64,000 nucleotides of DNA from Phycisphaerales bacterium (GTDB taxonomy: Bacteria > Planctomycetota > Phycisphaerae > Phycisphaerales > SM1A02): NCBI GenBank assembly GCA_022446795.1, contig JAKVBX010000001.1:458314-522313 (forward strand), given 5' to 3'. The position numbers were made by a program, and so were the translations under genes. This document shows positions 18,778 through 28,589 of this stretch, piece by piece (position 1 is the first letter of the stretch; every line of letters starts with the position of its first letter). The notes under the pieces were generated by a model. The model ran no database searches, had not been told where the DNA came from, and was given only the letters and a program-made list of their open reading frames with translations.

Positions 18778-21700
18778 CTACCGGCTTGCCACGGGAGTCG
18801 AGGCAATCACCATCTCCGGGAATGCATCCTGGAGTGCATTGACCGACCAGTCGCCCGCCCGCAGGGCACTGATGGCACGGACGGCCGCCAGGGCACCGGT
18901 GCCGGTCGTGATCATGGGGACCCGGTTGAGTACGGCCATGGCCCGGATCCGACCCTCGTCCGTATCCGCCCCGGTCCGAGTGGGCGTGTTGATGATCAGA
19001 TCGATGGTGCCGTTGGCCAGGAGATCGAGGATGTTCGGCCGGACGCCTTCCGAGATCTTTCGGATGAGGTCCGTCTCGACGCTGTGCCGCAGCAGCAGTT
19101 CCCGGGTGCCAGCAGTCGTGTAGACCGTGAATCCCATGGAGGCCAGGGATCGCGCAACCTCGATGCAGATGTCCTTGTCCGAGTCACGCACGCTCAGGAA
19201 GACCGTGCCGCCTACCGGCAGCGAGAGTCCTGCAGCCATCTTCGCCTTGGCGAAGGCGATGGCCGCCGACCGGTCCAGGCCCATGACCTCACCAGTCGAC
19301 CGCATCTCCGGACCGAGGACCACGTCCACGCCGGGGAACTTCTCAAAGGGGAAGACCGGCTCCTTGACCGCGATGAACTCGCCGGTGGGCTCTTCCTGCA
19401 CTTCCAGGTCGGACAGTGAACTGCCCATCATGACCTTGGCCGCGATACGGGACCAGGGCCTGCCGGTCGACTTGGCGACATAGGGCACGGTCCGCGATGC
19501 CCGGGGATTCACCTCCAGGACGTAGATCTCGTCATCCTTGATGGCCATCTGGATGTTCATCAGGCCACGGACGTCCAGGTGTTCCGCCAGCAGGCGGGCC
19601 GTCTCCCGGATCTTCTTGCGGATCGCCGGCCGCAGGGATGCCGGCGGCAGCGTGCAGGCGGAATCACCGGAGTGCACCCCCGCCTGCTCGATGTGTTCCA
19701 TCACGCCGCAGACCACCGCCCGCGGTGGATCGTCGCCCAACGTCAGCTGCCGGCTGGAGGTCGCCTGGTTCGGGGTGAAGTCGGCGACAACGTCCACGTC
19801 GACCTCAACGGCCTCGGACAGGAAACGATCGATCAGGACCGGGGCCTGCCTCAGTTCCGAGACGTCGACCGCGGTCCGCATGTAATTGTCCAGCGACTCC
19901 GGATCGAAGCAGATCTCCATGCCCCGCCCACCCAGCACGTAGCTGGGCCGCACCAGCACCGGGTAGCCGATCGACTCGGCAATGGTCCGGGCCTCTTCCA
20001 GGGAATGCGCGATGCCGTTGTCCGGCTGCCGCAGCCCCAGCCCCTGGAGCATGGTCTTGAAGCGGTCGCGATCCTCGGCAGCATCGATCGAGTCCAGGCC
20101 GGTCCCGATGATGGGCACGCCCGCAGCCGCCAGCCCATGCGCGAGATTCAGCGGCGTCTGGCCACCGAACTGGACGATCACGCCGACGACCCCACCACTG
20201 CGATCCGGAACATCAACGCCACCACCATTGAGGGCCTCGATGATGTCGAGCGTGTCCTCGAGTGTCAGGGGTTCGAAGAAGAGCAGGTCGCTGGTGTCGT
20301 AGTCGGTACTGACGGTCTCCGGATTGGAATTGACCATGACAGACTCGAAGTCCATCTCGGCGCAGGCAAAGGCGGCCTGGCAGCAGCAGTAGTCGAACTC
20401 GATCCCCTGGCCGATCCGGTTGGGACCACCACCCAGGATGATGATCTTCTGCCGATCGCTGATCCGGACCTCGTTGTCCACGATCGATTCGCCGCCACGG
20501 GTGAAGGGCAGCTCATAGGTCGAGTAGTAGTACGGCGTGATGGCGTCGAATTCCGCAGCGCACGTATCGACGAGCTTGAAGACCGGTTTGATTCCAAGCT
20601 TCTTCCGATGATCTCGCACGGCGAGGATCGTCTCGGTCCGGATCTCCCCGAGGTACAGGCAGGCCAGTTGAGGATCGGAATAGCCCAGTCGCTTCGCCTC
20701 TGCCAGGACGTCCGCAGGAACGTCCTCGAGACGATCCCACTGGATCAGTCGCTCCTCGAAGTCCACGAGTTGCTGGAACTGGTCCAGGAACCACGGGTCG
20801 ATTCCGGTGAGCTCGTGAATGCGATCGATCCCCCAGCCCATCTTCATCGCATAGCGGACGTAGTAGTGCCGGCCCTGGCAGGGAACGCTCAACTTGCGGC
20901 TGACCGTGTCCTCATCCAACGGCCAGGGCTGGTCACCCCCGTCACGACGGGCAGACAGCCAGCGGTCCTGTTCGTCAAGACCGAAGCCGAACCGCTTGAC
21001 CTCCATGGACCGGATGGCCTTCTGGAAACTCTCCTTGAACGTCCGGCCGATGCTCATCGCTTCCCCGACCGATTTCATCTGCGTGGTCAGGGTCTCGTCC
21101 GCCTCCGGGAACTTCTCGAACGTCCACCGGGGCATCTTGGTCACGACGTAGTCGATCGAAGGCTCGAAACAGGCGGATGTGGTCCCGGTGATGTCATTGC
21201 GAAGCTCGTCCAGCGTGTAGCCGACGGCGAGCTTCGTCGCGATCCGGGCAATGGGAAATCCCGTGGCCTTCGAGGCCAGGGCTGATGACCGCGACACCCG
21301 CGGATTCATCTCGACCACGACCATCTGGCCATCACGGGGATTCACGGCGAACTGCACGTTGGCCCCGCCGGTATCGACCCCAACGGCCCGCAGGATCGCG
21401 AAGGCGGCATCCCGCATCTTCTGGTACTCGCGATCGGAGAGCGTCATGATCGGCGCCACGGTGATGGAATCTCCCGTGTGCACCCCCATCGCATCGATGT
21501 TCTCGATCCCGCAGACCACGACGCAGTTGTCGTTGCGATCCCGGACGACCTCGAGCTCGTATTCCTTCCAACCCAGAACCGACTGATCGATCTGCACCTG
21601 GCCGATCCGGGAGGCGGACAGCCCGCGACGGATCAGGTCATCGAATTCCTCACGGTTGTAGGCAATTCCGCCGCCGCTTCCGCCCAACGTGAACGCGGGC

Positions 21701-22221
21701 CGGATGATGGCCGGCAGCCCGATCTCCTCGACGAAGGCCTCGGCCTCCTCCATGGTCGTGACAATCGATGCTCGTGGCATCTCCAGGCCGCAGTCGTCCA
21801 CGATGTCGCGGAACGCCCCGCGGTCTTCGGCGCGATGGATCACCTCGCGAGTCGCTCCGATCATCTCGACATCAAACTCGGCCAGCGTGCCGTTCTCATC
21901 CAGTTCGGTGGCGCAGTTCAATGCCGTCTGTCCGCCAAGTGTCGGCAACAGGACATCGACCGGGGTCCCGAGTTCACGCTCACGCTTGAGAATCCGCCGA
22001 ACGGCTTCCGCCGTGATCGGCTCGATATAGGTCCGGTCCGAGAAGGCCGGATCCGTCATGATCGTGGCTGGATTCGAGTTCACCAGGACGACGCGATAAC
22101 CGTCTTCCTGGAGTGCCTTGCAGGCCTGCGTCCCGGAATAATCAAATTCACACCCTTGGCCGATGACGATGGGTCCCGAGCCAAGCAGCAGAACAGTCTG
22201 GATATCCTCTCGGCGTGGCAT
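18778..22221 (-). CDS. carB: Carbamoyl-phosphate synthase large subunit
   Basis: A 1147-residue enzyme making carbamoyl phosphate for pyrimidines and arginine. The start [23 protein letters not shown] matches the family; an upstream in-frame extension has no support and overlaps the divergent acyltransferase region. Two homologous ATP-grasp halves are visible, each beginning with an [16 protein letters not shown] loop followed by [13 protein letters not shown] or [12 protein letters not shown]. Each later carries EVNPR metal-binding motifs, and the MGS-like allosteric domain forms the C-terminus ([30 protein letters not shown]). It is about 70 residues longer than the E. coli protein through small insertions. 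carA is not nearby. Confidence 0.96.
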   Translation of the reverse strand: MPRREDIQTVLLLGSGPIVIGQGCEFDYSGTQACKALQEDGYRVVLVNSNPATIMTDPAFSDRTYIEPITAEAVRRILKRERELGTPVDVLLPTLGGQTALNCATELDENGTLAEFDVEMIGATREVIHRAEDRGAFRDIVDDCGLEMPRASIVTTMEEAEAFVEEIGLPAIIRPAFTLGGSGGGIAYNREEFDDLIRRGLSASRIGQVQIDQSVLGWKEYELEVVRDRNDNCVVVCGIENIDAMGVHTGDSITVAPIMTLSDREYQKMRDAAFAILRAVGVDTGGANVQFAVNPRDGQMVVVEMNPRVSRSSALASKATGFPIARIATKLAVGYTLDELRNDITGTTSACFEPSIDYVVTKMPRWTFEKFPEADETLTTQMKSVGEAMSIGRTFKESFQKAIRSMEVKRFGFGLDEQDRWLSARRDGGDQPWPLDEDTVSRKLSVPCQGRHYYVRYAMKMGWGIDRIHELTGIDPWFLDQFQQLVDFEERLIQWDRLEDVPADVLAEAKRLGYSDPQLACLYLGEIRTETILAVRDHRKKLGIKPVFKLVDTCAAEFDAITPYYYSTYELPFTRGGESIVDNEVRISDRQKIIILGGGPNRIGQGIEFDYCCCQAAFACAEMDFESVMVNSNPETVSTDYDTSDLLFFEPLTLEDTLDIIEALNGGGVDVPDRSGGVVGVIVQFGGQTPLNLAHGLAAAGVPIIGTGLDSIDAAEDRDRFKTMLQGLGLRQPDNGIAHSLEEARTIAESIGYPVLVRPSYVLGGRGMEICFDPESLDNYMRTAVDVSELRQAPVLIDRFLSEAVEVDVDVVADFTPNQATSSRQLTLGDDPPRAVVCGVMEHIEQAGVHSGDSACTLPPASLRPAIRKKIRETARLLAEHLDVRGLMNIQMAIKDDEIYVLEVNPRASRTVPYVAKSTGRPWSRIAAKVMMGSSLSDLEVQEEPTGEFIAVKEPVFPFEKFPGVDVVLGPEMRSTGEVMGLDRSAAIAFAKAKMAAGLSLPVGGTVFLSVRDSDKDICIEVARSLASMGFTVYTTAGTRELLLRHSVETDLIRKISEGVRPNILDLLANGTIDLIINTPTRTGADTDEGRIRAMAVLNRVPMITTGTGALAAVRAISALRAGDWSVNALQDAFPEMVIASTPVASR

Positions 22222-22354
22222 ATTCGCGGGGAAAACGGATCTGGGACAGGCTACCGCACTCCAGCCGCGGAAACAATCCGAGCAGGTTCTCCCCAATCCA
22301 CTCCGACCACCCCGCCACGTTGACACGGCCTGCCGAAACAGCCACCCTCCCCTC

Positions 22355-23107
22355 ATGACTACCTTGGGAGTCGTGGCCCTGGCCGTCGGCATTCCGCTGT
22401 TCCTGGTGGCGTTCTGGCAGCTCTGGATCACGCCCCGGCTCCGGCGTGGGCCCTCTGGCGACGCCGTGGTCACATTCGCCACCCTCCTGACCCGCTGGTA
22501 TGTCCGCTTGGTGCACCGGGTCCATTACGACGGCCTCGATGTGCTCCCGAGCGAGCCTGGACCGCTGATCGTGGTGGCCAATCATGGCTCCGCCCTCGAC
22601 CCCTTCCTGATCCAATCAGGGTGCCCCTTCTTCATTCACTGGATGATGGCCCGGGACCAGATGGCCCCGGGGCTTGAGGACATCTGGCGGGCCACCAGGG
22701 TGATCCCCACCGACCGGCTCAAGGGCGATCCCAGCGCGGCCCGGGCCGCCCTGAGACTGCTGAAAGCCGGCAAGGTGGTCGGGATCTTCCCGGAGGGGCA
22801 GTTCTCCAGGCCCCACGACCAACTACTGCCCTTTCACGACGGCGTCGGAACCCTGGTCTCCCGCACCCGGGCCCGGGTCCTGCTGGCCTGTGTCGACGGA
22901 ACCCCGGAGACGACACACGTGGCCGGCGCCTTCTTCCGCCCCAGTCGATCGCGGGTGCGGTTTCTGGACGTACTGACCTTCCCCGCCGGCACGGAACCCT
23001 CGACCATCACCGCCACGCTTCGCGATCGACTCCTCGCCGAGACGGGCTGGACCGATTGTCCATCCGCGGACCCGCTGCCGCGGCCACCTGGTCCATTCCT
23101 GGGGTAA
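22355..23107 (+). CDS. plsC: 1-acyl-glycerol-3-phosphate acyltransferase family protein
   Basis: A 250-residue acyltransferase of phospholipid synthesis. One N-terminal membrane helix ([20 protein letters not shown]) precedes the catalytic NHGSALD motif (H-x4-D), the substrate region [12 protein letters not shown], and FPEGQFSR. The order and spacing are those of the PlsC superfamily, so acyl transfer to lysophosphatidate is likely; another acyl acceptor cannot be excluded. The ATG at 22355 lacks an obvious Shine-Dalgarno. It is divergent from carB and followed 38 bases later by ruvA. Confidence 0.85.
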   Translation: MTTLGVVALAVGIPLFLVAFWQLWITPRLRRGPSGDAVVTFATLLTRWYVRLVHRVHYDGLDVLPSEPGPLIVVANHGSALDPFLIQSGCPFFIHWMMARDQMAPGLEDIWRATRVIPTDRLKGDPSAARAALRLLKAGKVVGIFPEGQFSRPHDQLLPFHDGVGTLVSRTRARVLLACVDGTPETTHVAGAFFRPSRSRVRFLDVLTFPAGTEPSTITATLRDRLLAETGWTDCPSADPLPRPPGPFLG

Positions 23108-23145
23108 GCCCCATTGATCCGCCTCGACCCCGTTACCATGAAGTC

Positions 23146-23772
23146 ATGATCAGCCGGATCGCCGGACGCTTGATCGAAGCCCGTGACGGACGGGCCCTCC
23201 TGGAATGCGATCACCTCGTATACGAGATTCTCGTTCCCACGGGAAGCGTCCCTCACCTCAGCAGCCAGACCGGCTCGACCATCATCTTCCACACGCTGCA
23301 CTACCACGAGTCACATGGCCAGGGCGCTTCGTTCGTTCCCCGCCTCGTGGGCTTTGACAGCGAACGAGACCGGGCCTTCTTCGAGCTGTTCACCACGGTG
23401 AAGAACATCGGGTACCGCAAGGCCCTTCGTGCGCTGCAGCTGCCCTTCGATCGCGTCGCGACCGCCATCGCCGGCAAGGATGCGGCATTACTGACATCGC
23501 TTCCGGAGATCGGACGGCGGACCGCCGAGACGATCATCGCGGAACTCAGCGGCAAGGTCGATGACTTCATCGACGAGACGCCCACGGTCGCCATCGAAGA
23601 CGATGCCACCTCCGCCCTCATCGGTGACACGGTGTCGATGCTGACCGCGTTGGGTGAGAGTCGGACCGAGGCCCATGCCCTCGCGGAGCGGGCCCTGGCC
23701 GTGGAACCGAAGATCACGACACCCGATGCCCTCCTGTCGGCCGTCTTCCGACTGCGAGAGACGATCCGGTAG
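23146..23772 (+). CDS. ruvA: Holliday junction ATP-dependent DNA helicase subunit RuvA
   Basis: A 208-residue DNA-binding subunit that targets the RuvB motor to four-way junctions. The start MISRIAGRLIEARDGRALLE gives the OB-fold domain. Helix-hairpin-helix elements follow (LFTTVKNIGYRKALRAL, LTSLPEIGRRTAETIIAEL), and the flexible acidic linker and C-terminal RuvB-binding domain end the protein. Its stop codon overlaps a TAGAAT that may be the -10 of manC. A TACCAT box six bases before its own ATG may give a nearly leaderless message. ruvB and ruvC are not in the window. Confidence 0.93.
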   Translation: MISRIAGRLIEARDGRALLECDHLVYEILVPTGSVPHLSSQTGSTIIFHTLHYHESHGQGASFVPRLVGFDSERDRAFFELFTTVKNIGYRKALRALQLPFDRVATAIAGKDAALLTSLPEIGRRTAETIIAELSGKVDDFIDETPTVAIEDDATSALIGDTVSMLTALGESRTEAHALAERALAVEPKITTPDALLSAVFRLRETIR

Positions 23773-23802
23773 AATTCGTGCCCCCGGAATCGAGGAGCAC
23801 CC

Positions 23803-24882
23803 GTGGAATACGCGATGATCATGGCCGGCGGGGCCGGCACCCGACTGTGGCCGATGAGCCGCCGCCAGCAGCCCAAGCAGCTGATCCCGTTCATCGACGG
23901 TCGCTGCCTGCTCGAGGTCGCCGCCGATCGACTGGATGATGTCGTCCCAGCGGATCGGCGCCTGATCTGTACCGGGGAGGCCTTCCGTGAACCGATTCTC
24001 CAGCGACTGTCCGCCTTCACGGATGATCAGATTCTCGGTGAGCCCGAGGGCCGTGACACGGTCAACGCGATCGGACTGACCGCCGCCGTGCTGCACCAGC
24101 AGGACCCGGATGCGATCTTCGCGGTCCTGACCGCCGATCACCTCATCGAACCCCAGGACCGATTCCGCGCCGCCCTGCGAACGGGCTTCGACCTGGTTGC
24201 CGCAGACGCCAATCGACTCGTGACGTTCGGCATCACACCGACCTACGCGGCCACGGGCTATGGCTACGTGGAACTGGGCGATCCCGTCGAGGGATTCGGT
24301 GAGACGCGGCAGACTGTCCAGTTCGTTGAGAAGCCCGATGAAGCCACGGCCGAGGGGTATCTCCAGGCCGGCAACTTCCTGTGGAACAGCGGCATGTTCA
24401 TCTTCTCCGCGGCCGGCTTCCTCGATGCCCTCGCGTCCTACCTGCCCGAGGCCCGGGATGGACTGGCCCAGATTGCCGACGCCTGGGACGGCCCCGATCG
24501 CCTGTCGACCCTCGGCACGGTCTACCCCACGCTTCCCAAGATCAGCGTCGACTACGCCATCATGGAACCCGCCTCCCGCGATGACACGCGACCGGTCTGC
24601 ACCGTCCCGATGGACATCCAGTGGCTGGATGTCGGCAGTTGGACGTCCTATGGCGAGACCCTCGCCCCCGACGCGGACGGTTGCCGAAGCAATGTCGACT
24701 CGGTCAACCTGGACTCGCACGGGATTCTCGCCGTAAGCGAGGACCCGGATCATGTCATCGCCACCGTCGGCTGCCGGGACCTGGTGATCGTGCACACCGA
24801 GCGGGTCACGATGATCTGCCCCGCCGCCGATGCCCAGCGAGTGAAGGACCTGGCCACTTCGGTGGGCGAGTCACTCCGCTGA
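23803..24882 (+). CDS. manC: Mannose-1-phosphate guanylyltransferase
   Basis: A 359-residue nucleotidyltransferase that makes GDP-mannose for glycans. It starts at a GTG behind GAGGAG (MEYAMIMAGGAGTRLWPMSRRQQPKQL), carrying the GTP-binding GGxGTRLWPxSR signature. Conserved VLTADHLI, QFVEKPDEATAEGYL, FLWNSGMFIF and ISVDYAIMEPA motifs follow. It is the single-domain type, without the C-terminal isomerase fusion seen in many ManC proteins. It sits between ruvA and ruvX without an obvious functional link. TAGAAT at 23770-23775 is a likely -10. Confidence 0.93.
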   Translation: MEYAMIMAGGAGTRLWPMSRRQQPKQLIPFIDGRCLLEVAADRLDDVVPADRRLICTGEAFREPILQRLSAFTDDQILGEPEGRDTVNAIGLTAAVLHQQDPDAIFAVLTADHLIEPQDRFRAALRTGFDLVAADANRLVTFGITPTYAATGYGYVELGDPVEGFGETRQTVQFVEKPDEATAEGYLQAGNFLWNSGMFIFSAAGFLDALASYLPEARDGLAQIADAWDGPDRLSTLGTVYPTLPKISVDYAIMEPASRDDTRPVCTVPMDIQWLDVGSWTSYGETLAPDADGCRSNVDSVNLDSHGILAVSEDPDHVIATVGCRDLVIVHTERVTMICPAADAQRVKDLATSVGESLR

Positions 24883-24885
24883 CCC

Positions 24886-25293
24886 ATGCGTGTGCTGGCC
24901 ATCGATCTGGGCGACAAGCGAACCGGGCTGGCCATCGGTGACGAGGACACGTCCATGGTCATGCCCGTGGAGGTCCTGGAGATTCCGCGGGGCCCTCGCC
25001 TCCTGGATGCGGTCAAGACGGCGATCGAGACCCATGGCGCCGAACGACTGGTGATCGGGCTGCCACTCAACATGGATGGCACCGAGGGCGATCGAGCCCG
25101 GATCTGCAGGGCGTTCGGGAAGGAACTCGAGGACGTCAGCAGCCTGCCAATCGCCTTCCAGGATGAGCGACTCAGCTCGGACGAGGCCAATCGTCGAATG
25201 GCTCGTTCCGGCCGGACGCACGGCGAAAAGAAACGACTTCGGGACGCCTTGGCGGCCTGCGTGGTGCTCGAGGATCACTTCGGTCAGATTTGA
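24886..25293 (+). CDS. ruvX: Putative pre-16S rRNA nuclease / Holliday junction resolvase YqgF
   Basis: A 135-residue RNase H-fold nuclease. The catalytic pattern is MRVLAIDLGDKRTGLAIGD, then LVIGLPLNMDGTEG, FQDERLSS (catalytic Glu), and DALAACVVLEDHF at the C-terminus. In E. coli the family matures the 5' end of 16S rRNA; a Holliday-junction role has also been proposed. It begins three bases after the manC stop, so it is cotranscribed. Confidence 0.92.
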   Translation: MRVLAIDLGDKRTGLAIGDEDTSMVMPVEVLEIPRGPRLLDAVKTAIETHGAERLVIGLPLNMDGTEGDRARICRAFGKELEDVSSLPIAFQDERLSSDEANRRMARSGRTHGEKKRLRDALAACVVLEDHFGQI

Positions 25294-25306
25294 TCGAAGT
25301 GTCCTG

Positions 25307-25326
25307 TGAGATCCATCGGGATCTCA
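25307..25326 (+). promoter_or_regulatory. Leader hairpin upstream of gingipain-like gene
   Basis: A perfect 8-bp stem (25307-25314 with 25319-25326, loop ATCG) lies 14 bases after ruvX. A second weaker hairpin around GGGAG/CTCCC (about 25354-25372) follows before the start codon at 25399. It could terminate the manC-ruvX transcript or form part of the leader; there is no U-tract. Confidence 0.45.
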
Positions 25327-25398
25327 TCGCATGCACAGGGTGCGGGGAGTTCTTGCAGCTCCCGGCATCGCGCGTACCCGTTAGATGGAGCCTGACAC

Positions 25399-27651
25399 AT
25401 GTCACCTGATACCCCCCGTGGCCGAAAGGCCTGTACTGTCGTTGCGCTAGGCCTCTCCATGGCCCTGTGCGGAATTGCCTCGGCCCAGGACCGGGAGTGG
25501 GTGTCATTCGACAACGCTCCCGCCGGCACACCACCGACGGTGAGCCTCGTTCCCGGCCAGAGCAATCCAGAGCAGTCCACCTTCGAGATCAAGATCCACG
25601 GCCTGTGGCTTGAGCAGAAGACATCCCCGGACAACGGCCAGATTTTCCAGCGAGTCATCCTGCCCGGCAGTTCCACCCGCACCGATGCCTTGGGCTGGCC
25701 CGAGCTTCCCAGCATTCCGCTGAACCTGGCGATCCCGACCAAGAACCCCGACTACGCATTCGACCTCACGATCCGCGAGCAGGTCATCCTTGACGGCATC
25801 CAGACCTTCCCGGCCCAGCCGGATCATGGCGAGGACCAGGCCGGCGGCGATGGAGAGAACGACCAGTTCTTCTTCGACGCCGAGTTCTACCAGCAGACCG
25901 ACCAGCCCTGGCCGGCGGAAGGCGCCCGCCCCCTTGGCGGCACGCACGTCAACCGTGGCATCTCCACGCAGGCGGTCGGCATGCAGTGCCTTCAGGCCAT
26001 CCCCGCGAGCAAGCAGCTGGTGGTCAACACCAACTTCGAGTTCACGGCCCGCTATCCCGGCCAGTTGCTGGACCCCGTGGTCATGACCCCACGCCTCGCG
26101 GCCAACTTCGACTTCCATTACGACAACGCCCTGCTGTGGTGGCAACTGCAGTTGGCGATCCTCAACATGGGCGCCAACGAGGGGTGCTACCTCATCGTCA
26201 CGCCCTATCACTACATCAACGAGTTGATGCCCCTGGTCCAGCAGAAGACCGAGCGTGGCCTGCGGGTCACGATCGTCACGACCGAGAGCCTCGGCTCCGG
26301 CTTCGATCACGAGGACGTGAAGGCCGCGATCAGCGACTGGTACACCGACTGCGACAGCCAGTGCGAGGCCTATGTCCTGCTCGTGGGTGATGTCGACGAG
26401 ATGCCGATGCATATCGATCCCGCCAACAGCCTGCCCTCCGATCACTACTACGTCTGCCTGGAGGACGAGGTATTCCCCTCCTGTGAGATCGGCCGATTCT
26501 CGGTGGACTCGGAAGAGGACCTCGATGAGCAGATCAAGAAGACCCTCGCGTACTCTGAAAACCCGCTGCTGTTCTCCGGTCACTACGAGCGATCACTGCT
26601 CGCCGCCCACAAGGAAGAAGGCAAGGAATACGTCGAGTGCATCGAGGATATCGCTGCCGCCTCCTACTTGGGATACAACCCGAACTTCACGCTCTACTCC
26701 GGCCGTGAACTCAACTCCCAGGTGTCCAACGTGCTCACTGACATCAGTGACACCCGGTACGGACTCGTCATGTATCGCGGCCATGGCTGGAAGCTCAAGT
26801 GGGGCAACAACTGGAACCTCTTCAACGAGGAACTCTGGGACACCGACGTGGAAACCCTGACCAACGGTCGATATACGCCAATCGTCGTCGCCGTGGCCTG
26901 TGGCAACAATGCCATCGACCTCGAGGATGATTCGATCGGCGAGACATGGATGGAAGGCACCGAGAACGGCGCCGTCGCACACATCGGTTCGATCCGATCC
27001 AGTTACACCACGCCCAATCACGAGTTTGCCAAGTGCTTCCACAACTACTACTGGTCCGGCTTCAACATGAGCATCGGCAGCGTGATGCAGTACTCCTGGA
27101 TCGCAGCCCGCATGCTGGTATCCAGCACGAGCAATGCCGAGAAGAACATGTACATGTCCCAACTCCTGGGTGACCCGGAACTGCGCCCGCGGCAGAAGTC
27201 ACCCTGGCAGATCACCCTCCAGGGCATCCCCACGGTCCTGCAGCCCGGTCCGCAGGTGATCAATCTCGGCCTCGGCGGTGACGTCGGCGGCACTCAGCCC
27301 GAGTTGCCCCATGACGTTCTCGTCTCGGCGACGATCAACGGCGAACTCGTCGACCTGGCCCGTGTCCAGGAAGATGGCTCCGTGACCGTGTCCGTCGACA
27401 TGCCCGAGGCTGGCGATCTGGTCATCCGGGCTTTCAGTGAACTCGGCTCCGGCGCCGATGGTCGCTACGAGATCCCGGTCGAGCCGAACGACTGCCCCGC
27501 CGATCTCGACGGCGACGGTGAGGTCGAGATCGATGACCTCCTCGCGGTGATTGCCGCCTGGGACACGGCGGATGCCGATGTCAGTGGTGACGGCACCACC
27601 AACATTGATGATCTGCTCGCGGTGCTTTCCGCCTACGGCAACTGCCCGTGA
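25399..27651 (+). CDS. Secreted gingipain-like (C25) cysteine peptidase with dockerin-like tail
   Basis: A 750-residue secreted peptidase. A signal peptide ends near ASAQ-D (residue 30). An N-terminal beta-rich prodomain-like region covers about 31-255. The C25 fold begins at YLIVTPYHYINELMPLVQQK and LLVGDVDEMPMH. The catalytic dyad is His462 in MYRGHG and Cys501 in VAVACGN, with NMYMSQLLGDPEL after it. A C-terminal beta domain leads to a tail from 27493 (CPADLDGDGEVEIDDLL ... DVSGDGTTNIDDLLAVL), ending CP. TGGAG eight bases before the ATG supports the start. The dyad is intact, so it is predicted to be active outside the cell. It lies downstream of ruvX but probably has its own leader. Confidence 0.9.
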   Translation: MSPDTPRGRKACTVVALGLSMALCGIASAQDREWVSFDNAPAGTPPTVSLVPGQSNPEQSTFEIKIHGLWLEQKTSPDNGQIFQRVILPGSSTRTDALGWPELPSIPLNLAIPTKNPDYAFDLTIREQVILDGIQTFPAQPDHGEDQAGGDGENDQFFFDAEFYQQTDQPWPAEGARPLGGTHVNRGISTQAVGMQCLQAIPASKQLVVNTNFEFTARYPGQLLDPVVMTPRLAANFDFHYDNALLWWQLQLAILNMGANEGCYLIVTPYHYINELMPLVQQKTERGLRVTIVTTESLGSGFDHEDVKAAISDWYTDCDSQCEAYVLLVGDVDEMPMHIDPANSLPSDHYYVCLEDEVFPSCEIGRFSVDSEEDLDEQIKKTLAYSENPLLFSGHYERSLLAAHKEEGKEYVECIEDIAAASYLGYNPNFTLYSGRELNSQVSNVLTDISDTRYGLVMYRGHGWKLKWGNNWNLFNEELWDTDVETLTNGRYTPIVVAVACGNNAIDLEDDSIGETWMEGTENGAVAHIGSIRSSYTTPNHEFAKCFHNYYWSGFNMSIGSVMQYSWIAARMLVSSTSNAEKNMYMSQLLGDPELRPRQKSPWQITLQGIPTVLQPGPQVINLGLGGDVGGTQPELPHDVLVSATINGELVDLARVQEDGSVTVSVDMPEAGDLVIRAFSELGSGADGRYEIPVEPNDCPADLDGDGEVEIDDLLAVIAAWDTADADVSGDGTTNIDDLLAVLSAYGNCP

Positions 27652-27678
27652 TCTGATTCGACAACCTGCCGCTTCAGC

Positions 27679-27706
27679 GAGGCGCCCGACTTCAGTCGGG
27701 CGTCTC
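27679..27706. terminator. Bidirectional hairpin embedded in the end of pgl
   Basis: A 12-bp stem with one G-T pair (27679-27690 with 27695-27706, loop TTCA) lies 27 bases after the gingipain-like gene. The minus-strand pgl stop codon (27692-27694) sits in the loop and the last pgl codons form one arm. There is no clear U-tract on either side. Confidence 0.6.
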
Positions 27707-28507
27707 GTCGTTGGCCCCCGCCGCATCGCGATCCAGGTACCACTTGAGCAGCCCCTCGTCACCATTGAGACCAACAACCGGGAAGTCCCGCACCGAGGGA
27801 GGACAACTGGCTACGCGGTGCAGGGCCTGGCCGGTCGCCTCGCCACGAGCCAGGACCGCGATCATCCGCGAGGCGTTGATCACGGGCAGGGTCAGTGACA
27901 CCCAGTGGGGATAGGCATCGTGCGTGCTTCGCGTGAACCGCACACGCCGCGTGGTCTCCATCGAGGCGTCGTCTCCCGGGAACAGTCCGCCCACGCGGCC
28001 GGTCTGGTCCACGTCAAGCACGATGCAGTCGAGTCGACCCGCGCCATGGGACCGACTGTCCAGTTCGAGGCGGAGGCGGTCCTCGACCATCTCGTCAGCG
28101 GTCTCTTCCGTGCTGGGAATCGGATGGACATGGGGCAAGGGAATGCCCGCCGGCATGATCAACGTATCTCGCAGTCGCCAGAAACACGAGAGCGGGTCGT
28201 TCCGCGGAACGCAGCGATCATCCGCGATCCAGAGATGCGTGCGGTCCCATGGGAACCGGCGAAGATCAGGATCGAACATCATGCGACGGCAGAGCGGCTC
28301 CAGGCCTTCGCTTCCACTGATCGCCATATGGAACGATCCGTAGCGATGGCTGCAGTCGAGGGCCTGGGCCAGCATGTCAGCGGTCAGGAGATCCAGGATG
28401 TCCTCACCCGCTTCAGCCACCTCGACGATGCCCGGCAGTTTCGGCGGTACCGGCTCCGTGGCCCCCTCAAGGGAATACCCGTCACCCCCGGCATCTGATC
28501 GACCCAT
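27692..28507 (-). CDS. 6-phosphogluconolactonase-family protein with degenerate active site
   Basis: A 271-residue protein of the 6PGL/glucosamine-6-phosphate isomerase fold. The start at 28507 follows GGGAGG by eight bases. The family landmarks are FHMAISGSEGLEPL, WIADDRCVPRNDPLSCFW, MPAGIPLPHVHPIP and GLFPGDD. The catalytic loop, normally GxGxDGHxASLFPG, reads DVDQTGRVGGLFPG. The DGH acid-histidine pair is lost, and the usual SNY after the DERCV-like motif is SCFW. It may be inactive, or have a changed activity. It is transcribed divergently from the squalene-cyclase-fold gene; TAATCT upstream may be its -10. No zwf or gnd lies nearby. Confidence 0.75.
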   Translation of the reverse strand: MGRSDAGGDGYSLEGATEPVPPKLPGIVEVAEAGEDILDLLTADMLAQALDCSHRYGSFHMAISGSEGLEPLCRRMMFDPDLRRFPWDRTHLWIADDRCVPRNDPLSCFWRLRDTLIMPAGIPLPHVHPIPSTEETADEMVEDRLRLELDSRSHGAGRLDCIVLDVDQTGRVGGLFPGDDASMETTRRVRFTRSTHDAYPHWVSLTLPVINASRMIAVLARGEATGQALHRVASCPPSVRDFPVVGLNGDEGLLKWYLDRDAAGANDETPD

Positions 28508-28589
28508 GGCAGTCGCCTCCCGATTTCCGATCACGCCTAAGATTAGTCTCTTCCCAAGGCCATGGGCTGAACCCACAGGATCATCAACC

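Noticed and set aside
19579..21285. 568-codon plus-strand frame inside carB
   Set aside because: It lies wholly antisense to a well-conserved carB and has the Arg/Asp/His-rich composition of shadow frames.
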